NCBI GenBank assembly: GCA_938039345.1
Contig: CALHVB010000071.1
Span: 1-5,212 of the forward strand
Direction of reading: 5' to 3'
DNA length: 5,212 bases
Source of the DNA: an uncultured Sediminicola sp.
GTDB lineage: Bacteria; Bacteroidota; Bacteroidia; Flavobacteriales; Flavobacteriaceae
A program made the position numbers and the translations under genes. The notes under the pieces are model-generated. The model did not search any database. It saw nothing but the letters and a program-made list of their open reading frames with translations, and was not told the DNA's origin. Of the stretch, positions 1 through 5,212 are shown in pieces. Within the stretch, counting starts at the first letter, position 1, and each line of letters starts with the position of its first letter.

Positions 1-225
1 CCAAGTATTTTAGCAAACAGCGATTTTGGAACTATAGATGTGCATGGAGAAACACAGTTAACTTATAAAGGATGGCCGCTGTATTACTTTGGGCAAGATA
101 CCGAACGTGGAGATAATAAAGGAATTAGTTTTCCATCACCAGGAGTATGGCCTATTGCAAATATTGATATTGCAGCAGCAGGGGCATCATCATCAGCAAC
201 AACTACATCAACTTCAACCTACTAA
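1..225 (+). CDS. COG4315-type secreted-repeat protein, C-terminal part (5' end outside window)
   Basis: The reading frame is open from the first base to a TAA stop at 223-225, giving the last 74 residues of a longer protein. Residues 21-33 contain GWPLYYFGQD, which fits the Yx[FWY]xxD motif (Y28, F30, D33) of the 'secreted repeat of unknown function' family (COG4315, Lipoprotein_15). The typical family ending, a Gly-Val-Trp-Pro stretch, follows at residues 48-51. Members are usually secreted proteins or lipoproteins built from tandem copies of this unit; their biochemical role is not settled. The protein ends in a low-complexity Ala/Ser/Thr tail (about residues 58-73). The next gene, a c-type cytochrome, starts 23 bases downstream, so the two are probably co-transcribed. 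The GTG at 40 is internal and not a real start, because upstream in-frame sequence also looks like coding sequence of this family. The number of repeats, the signal peptide and any fused domain cannot be judged from this fragment. Confidence 0.8.
   Translation, partial: PSILANSDFGTIDVHGETQLTYKGWPLYYFGQDTERGDNKGISFPSPGVWPIANIDIAAAGASSSATTTSTSTY
172..222 (+). repeat. Imperfect trinucleotide tract encoding an Ala/Ser/Thr-rich tail
   Basis: The last 17 sense codons of the first gene are almost all GCA, TCA, ACA or ACT, including GCA x3 and TCA x3 runs. They encode a low-complexity Ala/Ser/Thr C-terminal tail. Such tracts can change length by slippage in multiples of three without breaking the frame. 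It is imperfect and short, so it may be only compositional bias. Confidence 0.4.
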
Positions 226-248
226 TTTTTTTAGCATAAGTGTATCTT

Positions 249-596
249 ATGAAAAAAACAGTTATATATAGTGTTATCTTATTACTTGTACTTTCTTCAT
301 GTGAATATAATGTTGAAAATGAAGAAGTACAGGTGGTAGATAATGAATGTAGCACAGAAGTTTCGTATAGCAGTACAATTAGACCATTAATAACGACTAA
401 TTGTATGCCATGCCATAGCGGAGATGGGAGTGAGCCTTTTGCTCCAGATTTAACAACATATACTTTGGTAAAGAATTTAGACGTTTTAATTAAACAAGCA
501 ACACAGTCTAGACGAATGCCAAGGAATGGAACATTAACAGATAATGAAATAGCAGCAATTAAATGTTGGGTAGATAATGGGTCTTTAAATAACTAG
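249..596 (+). CDS. Small monohaem c-type cytochrome lipoprotein
   Basis: This 115-residue protein has a short lipoprotein signal: Lys2-Lys3, a hydrophobic stretch, then the lipobox LSSC with Cys18 as the lipidated residue. The mature part has one haem c attachment motif, CMPCH (Cys52, Cys55, His56). Met90, in RRMPRNG, is the likely distal haem ligand. Cys34 and Cys106 lie at the two ends of the domain and could form a disulfide; as I recall, related Bacteroidota proteins share the 'CS..VSF' and 'CWVDNG' positions. It should act as a membrane-tethered electron carrier in the periplasm or on the envelope; partners are unknown. I chose the ATG at 249. An in-frame GTG at 240 would add only three residues and would spoil the usual Met-Lys-Lys signal start. 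No clear Shine-Dalgarno site is seen, as is usual in Bacteroidota. It is 23 bases from the upstream gene and 14 from the next. Confidence 0.85.
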   Translation: MKKTVIYSVILLLVLSSCEYNVENEEVQVVDNECSTEVSYSSTIRPLITTNCMPCHSGDGSEPFAPDLTTYTLVKNLDVLIKQATQSRRMPRNGTLTDNEIAAIKCWVDNGSLNN

Positions 597-610
597 AAAA
601 AGCTGGCGTA

Positions 611-1030
611 ATGAAGAATAAATTTAAAATTATTTTTGGACTTTTAATACTAGTAATGTTGGGGTTAATAGTTATGATAAATTATTACAACAAACCACAT
701 GTTAATGTTAAAGTAAAAGCAGCAGATTATGAATTAACTTCGCAAAACCTTTTAAAAGAATACGGAGAAGATGAGGTTGAAACAGATAAAAAATATTCTG
801 ATAAAATTATTCAAATAGAAGGAGAAGTAAATAATATCTCTACCCATAAGGGGGCAAGTGTAATTACTTTAAAAAATAAACATATGGAATCTAGTGTTAT
901 ATGTCATATGCAGCCAGAAGAGAATATAAAATCGCTAGGGTTTAAAAAAGGACAAAGTGTACAGATAAGAGGTATTTGTACAGGTTATTTATTAGATGTA
1001 ATTATGGTAAAATGTGTTTTTGTAAAATAA
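611..1030 (+). CDS. Membrane-anchored OB-fold protein (tRNA_anti-like family)
   Basis: The product is 139 residues. Residues 1-6 are basic and are followed by one hydrophobic helix (about 7-25) with no lipobox. It is therefore probably an inner-membrane anchored protein with its soluble domain in the periplasm. Residues 62-139 resemble the OB-fold proteins annotated as tRNA_anti-like. They contain a beta-strand 'KIIQIEGEV' segment, a central strand with 'VICHM', then 'KKGQSVQIRGICTGYL' and a final strand 'VIMVKCVFVK'. Despite the family name, nothing suggests tRNA binding; exported members are common in Bacteroidota and have no settled function. Three cysteines (98, 123, 135) fall within the predicted barrel, and at least the GICTG and late-strand Cys look like family positions. 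It sits between the cytochrome and the YceI gene (14 and 4 bases), so it is presumably part of the same process. Family assignment is by recognition of the pattern, not by search. Confidence 0.7.
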   Translation: MKNKFKIIFGLLILVMLGLIVMINYYNKPHVNVKVKAADYELTSQNLLKEYGEDEVETDKKYSDKIIQIEGEVNNISTHKGASVITLKNKHMESSVICHMQPEENIKSLGFKKGQSVQIRGICTGYLLDVIMVKCVFVK

Positions 1031-1034
1031 GAAA

Positions 1035-1568
1035 ATGAAAAGAGTATATATATTAGTTTTAAGTCTATTAATGGTAGGCAATATGTTTGCCCAAGAAAAA
1101 TATTTAACAAAAGAAGGTTATGTGTCTTTTTTTTCGCATTCGATAGTTGAAGATATAAAAGCAGATAATAATCAGGTTGTAAGTGTGGTAGATATGGAAA
1201 CCCATAAAATTGCTATTCAGCTTTTAATGCGGTCTTTTATGTTCGAAAAAGCATTAATGCAAGAACATTTTAATGAGAATTATATAGAATCTCATAAATA
1301 TCCTAAAGCAATATTCTCTGGTGAAATGATTAATTTTAATCCTGATAACAAAGAGGTTGAAATTGCAGGAAAACTAAAATTGCATGGAGAAGAAAAAGAG
1401 ATAAAATCAATGGCAACAGTTACCGTAAAACCAGATGAAGTAATTATTAAAGGTGATTTTAAAGTGAAAGTTGCAGATTTTAATATAAAAATACCGAGAG
1501 TAGTGGTAAATAATATAGCAAAGACTATAAAAGTTAGCTATGAATTACACCATAAACCCTATAAATAA
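1035..1568 (+). CDS. YceI-family periplasmic protein
   Basis: The product is 177 residues, close to the usual YceI length. A cleavable signal peptide occupies roughly residues 1-19 (Lys2-Arg3, hydrophobic core, then 'MFA' before Gln20). The mature part shows the YceI pattern: a first strand around 'GYVSFFSHSIVEDIKADN', then 'MFEKALMQEHFNENYIESHKYP' (residues 69-90), where the 'F..ALM..HFNE.Y.ES.KYP' spacing is typical. Next come the 'FSGEM' strand and an 'AGKLKLHGEEKEI' segment. Known YceI proteins are lipocalin-like beta-barrels that can hold a long polyisoprenoid chain, so a quinone or isoprenoid lipid is a plausible ligand. No ligand can be read from the sequence. Only 4 bases separate it from the OB-fold gene and 6 from the DUF5777 gene, which points to a single transcript. 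A YceI protein beside a c-type cytochrome is consistent with a redox role, but that is inference. Confidence 0.87.
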   Translation: MKRVYILVLSLLMVGNMFAQEKYLTKEGYVSFFSHSIVEDIKADNNQVVSVVDMETHKIAIQLLMRSFMFEKALMQEHFNENYIESHKYPKAIFSGEMINFNPDNKEVEIAGKLKLHGEEKEIKSMATVTVKPDEVIIKGDFKVKVADFNIKIPRVVVNNIAKTIKVSYELHHKPYK

Positions 1569-1574
1569 CAAACA

Positions 1575-2468
1575 ATGAACCAAAAACAAATGAAATATTT
1601 TTTACTTTCTTTTTTTACTATTGCACTATATTCAAAAGGGTTTTCACAAGATTTAGAAGCTATATTAGATAAAGAGTCGGCTAGTGTTTCTGAGGTAGTG
1701 TTAGGAACATTTAATGGCACAAGATTATTAAATGGACATTCTGTAGAAACGAGAAAAGAAGGTGTTTTAGAGTTTATGATTTCTCACCGTTTTGGAAGAC
1801 TTAATTCTGGTTTCGATAATTTATATGGATTAGACGAGTCTAACATTCGATTTGGTTTTGAATATGGTTTAACAAATGATTTAACGGTAGCTTTAGGGAG
1901 AAGTTCCTTAGGAAAAACATTTGATACCTATATTAAATACAGATTGTTAAAACAACAAACGGGAGAAAAAGCTTTTCCGTTCAGTGTTACTTTGTTTGGT
2001 AGTGCTGTAACGCCAACAATTAAAGATTATGCTCCAGATAATAAACCATCATTTAGTAACAGATTGGTGTATACGGGGCAGGTATTAGTAGCAAAAAAAA
2101 TAAATCCTAATTTATCATTTCAGTTTTCACCAACTTTTATTCATTTTAATACCATACCACAACCAAATGATGCTAATGATATGGTAGCTTTAGGTTTTGG
2201 AACACGGGTTAAAATAAGTAAGCGAGTATCTGTAAATGGAGAATATTATTATAATTTAAATCCTTTTGAATCTATAGATACTAAAAATTCTATTGCTTTA
2301 GGAATAGATATAGAAACAGGCGGACATATTTTTCAATTGGTATTTACTAATGCGGTTTCTATGTTAGAGAAAGGTTTTGTTACAGAAACAACAGGAGGCT
2401 TTTTTAAAGGAGATATCCATTTTGGATTTAATATTTCTAGAGCTTTCCAAGTAAAAAAACATCGCTAA
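1575..2468 (+). CDS. DUF5777-family predicted outer-membrane beta-barrel protein
   Basis: The product is 297 residues with a signal peptide ending near 'GFSQ' (residues 22-25). A second in-frame ATG (codon 6, base 1590) is a possible start and gives an equally good signal peptide. The mature part is rich in alternating hydrophobic and polar strands with Gly and aromatic residues, as in 'IRFGFEYGLTNDLTVALGRS' and 'VNGEYYYNLNPF', which fits an outer-membrane barrel. The opening part ('GTFNGTRLLNGHSVETR', then 'GVLEFMISHRFGRLN') matches my memory of DUF5777, a Bacteroidota family of unknown function. It is the last gene of the five-gene run, 6 bases after the YceI gene, and is followed 29 bases later by a strong terminator hairpin. 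In this setting it could be the outer-membrane component of the envelope module. No substrate or transport activity can be deduced. Confidence 0.78.
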   Translation: MNQKQMKYFLLSFFTIALYSKGFSQDLEAILDKESASVSEVVLGTFNGTRLLNGHSVETRKEGVLEFMISHRFGRLNSGFDNLYGLDESNIRFGFEYGLTNDLTVALGRSSLGKTFDTYIKYRLLKQQTGEKAFPFSVTLFGSAVTPTIKDYAPDNKPSFSNRLVYTGQVLVAKKINPNLSFQFSPTFIHFNTIPQPNDANDMVALGFGTRVKISKRVSVNGEYYYNLNPFESIDTKNSIALGIDIETGGHIFQLVFTNAVSMLEKGFVTETTGGFFKGDIHFGFNISRAFQVKKHR

Positions 2469-2497
2469 GCAAAGTATTGTTTTATGCGCTATGAAAG

Positions 2498-2537
2498 ACA
2501 AAAGCTTTTCCTTTAGGAAAGGCTTTTGTTGTTTTTT
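2498..2537 (+). terminator. Intrinsic terminator of the five-gene operon
   Basis: A 14-base-pair stem pairs 2498-2511 with 2516-2529. It has one G-U type pair (2506 with 2521) and otherwise full complementarity, around a four-base TTTA loop. A T-rich run follows through 2537, with six consecutive T at 2532-2537. It starts 29 bases after the DUF5777 stop codon. The opposing DUF3078 gene ends at 2545, so the same hairpin could also stop leftward transcription. The tract after the stem on that strand (complement of 2490-2497) is only weakly T-rich, so termination there would be less certain. Confidence 0.88.
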
Positions 2538-2544
2538 AATAGTA

Positions 2545-3672
2545 TTAAAAATCGTAGGCTAAACCTACTCCTAGTAATTGTTTAAATTGTATTCTTGGGA
2601 TTCCTGCCTTTGTAATAGTGCCATCTGAAGCTTTTTCTTCATCAAACAAAATATCATCATCAAAAATTACATGTGTACCAATTGATGCATTTACATATTG
2701 ATTTACTTTTAAATCTAGTTTTAATTCCCAATCAACATCAACATTACCAAAACTTCTAAGGTAATCTGTGTAAAGACTTAAACGATGATTTAGTTTCATG
2801 TTTTTGTATACTTGTGTTTCCCATTTATTGGTCACTAAAAAACCAAGTTCCATATAAATATTGCTGCCTTCTTTAATAAGCGTGCCATCGGTGTCAAAAA
2901 TTGCTTTTCTTACTCCAAAAGCTCCGCTATTAGCTAAATCTTGATCTTGTACGAATGTTATTTTTTGAGTTATTGGGGATATATAAAGGTTAAATTTATC
3001 TCCTGCAGAAATATAAGAAGTACCAGCTCCAAAGAAAAAATAACCGGGGGCCATAAATCTAGAAATGGGTTTGTCCCTGTTCGGATACTTATACCCATTA
3101 GAAAATTGAGTATTAAATTTTGTTTTAACGGAGTAATACCAGTTGCTAATGGTATCTCTTCTGTATCCAAAAGTTGAGCTTATTCTAATGGCATCATCTG
3201 TTTTTCTTAATTTTCTGCCTTCTTGGGCATTTATACCATATCTAAGATCAAGAAGGTTTTTCCATTGAATGTATCTAAACTTATAGTCTCTAACGAATTT
3301 TGCATTACCTAATGTAGATACTGAGTTATTTCCACCAGCATTCCAATTTACAAATGCAACCTCACTTAACTTAAGTCCTATTTTATTTTCTTTAAACCAA
3401 AAAGAGGGGACTTTAAAGCCTTTAAAAATTTCGGTTTGTGCCTTTGTTTTTTTAAAAGATACAACAGGGTTGGTTAGGCGAACTCCTCTAGGAATATTCT
3501 TAATTTTTTCTTGATTAGCTCGTATAACTATAGTTCTAACGATAGTAGTATCTACATTAGAATAGGTGTTAATAGAATCCTGAGCTGGTAGTATGCTAGT
3601 ACATAATAATGTACAACAAAATAGCAATAGTTTTGTGTATGTATTACAATGCATTGAGCGTTTCATTAACAT
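2545..3672 (-). CDS. DUF3078-family predicted outer-membrane beta-barrel protein
   Basis: The product is up to 375 residues. A signal peptide has its hydrophobic core at about residues 14-28 and probably ends at 'LPA' before Gln31. A linker of about 60 residues follows, then a barrel-like region with many aromatic and Gly residues. The segment 'LSEVAFVNWNAGGNNSVS' (residues 102-119) is the W-N-A-G-G-N signature I associate with DUF3078, a Bacteroidota family of unknown function. The chain ends in Tyr-Asp-Phe; a C-terminal Phe is typical of outer-membrane barrels. Three ATGs are possible: 3672, 3666 and 3654. They overlap the end of dxs by 29, 23 and 11 bases. The one at 3666 (Met-Lys-Arg) gives the most ordinary signal peptide; none has a clear ribosome binding site. 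The overlap suggests co-transcription and coupled translation with dxs. A functional link to isoprenoid synthesis is not shown; I recall the same gene pair in other Flavobacteriia. Confidence 0.83.
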   Translation of the reverse strand: MLMKRSMHCNTYTKLLLFCCTLLCTSILPAQDSINTYSNVDTTIVRTIVIRANQEKIKNIPRGVRLTNPVVSFKKTKAQTEIFKGFKVPSFWFKENKIGLKLSEVAFVNWNAGGNNSVSTLGNAKFVRDYKFRYIQWKNLLDLRYGINAQEGRKLRKTDDAIRISSTFGYRRDTISNWYYSVKTKFNTQFSNGYKYPNRDKPISRFMAPGYFFFGAGTSYISAGDKFNLYISPITQKITFVQDQDLANSGAFGVRKAIFDTDGTLIKEGSNIYMELGFLVTNKWETQVYKNMKLNHRLSLYTDYLRSFGNVDVDWELKLDLKVNQYVNASIGTHVIFDDDILFDEEKASDGTITKAGIPRIQFKQLLGVGLAYDF

Positions 3673-5212
3673 ATGTTTTTAAAGATAAGTAGTCTATTTT
3701 AGCTACTTTGTATAGTTCTTGTGTTGTTCCGTGTTCTATGAAAACATCATCAATAGCAAATATTTTTATAGTTTTGGTATACTTCATTTCATTAGCATAT
3801 TCTAAAATAGCAGAACCAAAACCACCCATTTTGCATCCATCTTCTATAGTGATTATATGCTCATAAGTATTAAAAATACGTTTTAACGCATTTTTATCTA
3901 AAGGTTTTATAAACCTCATGTTATAATGTCCTATAGTTTCTGGTTGTTGTAAATCTTTTAAAAGTTCCACAACGGTATTTCCAATATTTCCGATGGATAG
4001 CACCACAATTTTCGTGCCTTTCTTTAATTCTATGGGAATTCCGATAGGTATTTTTTTAAAAGGAAGTTTCCAATCTTTGGTAACACCTCTTCCTCTAGGA
4101 TATCTAATTGCTATGGGGTGGGCTAAACCTAGCTGAGCGGTGTACATTATATTTCGTAGTTCCTCTTCGTTCATTGGAGCAAAGATGATAAGATTGGGAA
4201 TACATCTTAAATAGGCAATATCATAAATGCCATGGTGCGTTGCACCATCTTGCCCAACTAACCCTGCCCTATCTAAACAAAAAATAACAGGTAGGTTTTG
4301 TATGGCTACATCGTGGATTACTTGGTCGTATGCTCGTTGTAAAAAAGTAGAGTATATGGTACAAAAAGGAATTAACCCCTCTGTTACCATACCAGCGGCC
4401 ATAGTAACAGCATGCTGTTCTTCAATACCAACATCAAAAGCTCTTTTCGGAATTTGTTCCATCATATATTTTAAAGAACTGCCTGTAGGCATAGCGGGCG
4501 TAATACCTACTATTTTGGTATTTTCTTTAGCTAATTCAACTAATGTATGTCCAAAAACATCTTGGTATTTTGGCGCTTGTATTACCTGTGGTTTTTTTTG
4601 TAATTCTCCCGTTACTTTATCAAATTTTCCAGGAGCGTGGTAAGTAACTTGGTTTTCTTCCGCCTTTTTTAAGCCTTTTCCTTTGGTGGTAATTACATGT
4701 AAAAATTTAGGGCCTTTTACCTTTTTTAATCGTTCTAGTTCGGATAGTAAAGCATTAAAATCGTGTCCGTCTATGGGTCCTGTGTAATCAAAATTTAAAC
4801 ACTCAAAAATATTTTCATCCTTAGCAGTACCTTTTTTAACGTTAGTTAAATATTTTTTTAATGCGCCTACACTTGGGTCTATACCAATAGCATTATCATT
4901 TAAGATAACCAGTATATTTGCATCTGTTACTCCTGCATGGTTTAAGCCTTCAAATGCCATACCGCTAGCAATAGATGCATCGCAAATAACAGCAATGTGT
5001 TGTTTGCTAGTATCTACTTTTATGTTAGAGGCTATTGCCATTCCTAAAATCGCAGAAATAGAAGTAGAACTGTGCCCTGTACCAAAAGCATCGAACTCAC
5101 TCTCATCGCGTTTAGGAAAACCACTAATTCCTCCTAACTGCCTATTGGTATCAAAAATTTCTTTTCTACCCGTTAAAATTTTATGTCCGTAGGCTTGGTG
5201 TCCAACATCCCA
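3644..5212 (-). CDS. dxs: 1-deoxy-D-xylulose-5-phosphate synthase (5' end outside window)
   Basis: Dxs joins pyruvate and glyceraldehyde 3-phosphate, using thiamine diphosphate and Mg2+, to make DXP, the first step of the MEP isoprenoid pathway, in the cytoplasm. The frame is open from the right edge and encodes 522 residues, starting at 'WDVGHQAYGHKILTGR'. By comparison with E. coli Dxs about 75 N-terminal residues are missing, including the region of the catalytic His49. Visible landmarks by fragment residue: 'GTGHSSTSISA' (44-54); the cofactor motif 'CDASIASGMAFEGLNHAG' (77-94) ending in 'LNDN' (104-107); 'GPIDGHD' (145-151); the catalytic Glu in 'EEQHAV' (Glu265); 'YSTFLQRAYDQ' (287-297); 'RAGLVGQDGATHHG' (315-328) with substrate-site Asp322 and His326; and 'RYPRGRG' (370-376). 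The internal ATG at 5041 is not the start, because the 57 codons before it match Dxs well. Oddities are the Cys at the first cofactor-motif Gly and a shortened segment at about 117-143. Confidence 0.96.
   Translation of the reverse strand, partial: WDVGHQAYGHKILTGRKEIFDTNRQLGGISGFPKRDESEFDAFGTGHSSTSISAILGMAIASNIKVDTSKQHIAVICDASIASGMAFEGLNHAGVTDANILVILNDNAIGIDPSVGALKKYLTNVKKGTAKDENIFECLNFDYTGPIDGHDFNALLSELERLKKVKGPKFLHVITTKGKGLKKAEENQVTYHAPGKFDKVTGELQKKPQVIQAPKYQDVFGHTLVELAKENTKIVGITPAMPTGSSLKYMMEQIPKRAFDVGIEEQHAVTMAAGMVTEGLIPFCTIYSTFLQRAYDQVIHDVAIQNLPVIFCLDRAGLVGQDGATHHGIYDIAYLRCIPNLIIFAPMNEEELRNIMYTAQLGLAHPIAIRYPRGRGVTKDWKLPFKKIPIGIPIELKKGTKIVVLSIGNIGNTVVELLKDLQQPETIGHYNMRFIKPLDKNALKRIFNTYEHIITIEDGCKMGGFGSAILEYANEMKYTKTIKIFAIDDVFIEHGTTQELYKVAKIDYLSLKTYVNETLNAL

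Noticed and set aside
226..232. T-run after the first gene as a terminator
   Set aside because: No inverted repeat precedes it, and the next gene starts only 16 bases later, so read-through is more likely.
240..248. GTG start three codons before the cytochrome ATG
   Set aside because: It would put Val/Met-Tyr-Leu ahead of the standard Met-Lys-Lys lipoprotein signal, and nothing upstream supports it; the ATG at 249 is better.
2941..3177. Open frame on the + strand opposite the DUF3078 gene
   Set aside because: It lies wholly within a well-supported gene on the other strand, has no recognisable domain, and is rich in residues expected from antisense reading.
4227..4643. 138-codon open frame on the + strand opposite dxs
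   Set aside because: dxs is strongly conserved here and explains the sequence; the antisense product has no recognisable features.
3644..5041. A complete 465-residue Dxs starting at the ATG at 5041
   Set aside because: The 57 in-frame codons upstream match conserved Dxs sequence (WDVGHQAY, GHSSTSIS), so the gene runs off the window and is not a truncated form.
4995..5192. Open frame on the + strand near the right edge
   Set aside because: It is antisense to a highly conserved Dxs segment that reads through to the window edge.

Overview
The window is AT-rich and compact. It most likely comes from a member of the Bacteroidota, probably a marine or soil Flavobacteriia. Supporting evidence: the genes lack clear Shine-Dalgarno sites, several exported proteins have the usual 'A-Q' signal-peptide ends, and the families present (DUF5777, DUF3078, a short Dxs) are typical of that group. 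This placement is inferred from gene content and protein character, not from a marker-gene search.

Left half (1-2468, + strand): five genes in one direction with gaps of only 23, 14, 4 and 6 bases, so almost certainly one transcript whose promoter lies outside the window. In order they are: the C-terminal end of a COG4315-type secreted-repeat protein (Yx[FWY]xxD motif); a small monohaem c-type cytochrome lipoprotein; a membrane-anchored protein with an OB-fold of the tRNA_anti-like type; a YceI-family periplasmic protein; and a DUF5777-family predicted outer-membrane beta-barrel. All five appear to be exported or membrane-anchored and one carries haem. The cluster therefore looks like an envelope redox or lipid-electron-carrier module whose job is not established. 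It is the best candidate here for an undescribed system.

Middle (2469-2544): a 76-base convergent intergenic region with a strong intrinsic terminator for the left operon, which may also serve the opposing operon.

Right half (2545-5212, - strand): dxs, the first enzyme of the MEP isoprenoid pathway, enters from the right edge without its first roughly 75 codons. It overlaps the start of a DUF3078-family predicted outer-membrane beta-barrel gene by up to 29 bases. Dxs is otherwise well conserved but has Cys in place of the first Gly of the GDG-type thiamine-diphosphate motif, and it is about 30 residues shorter than the E. coli enzyme in the segment after that motif. I saw no mobile elements, RNA genes or CRISPR arrays.
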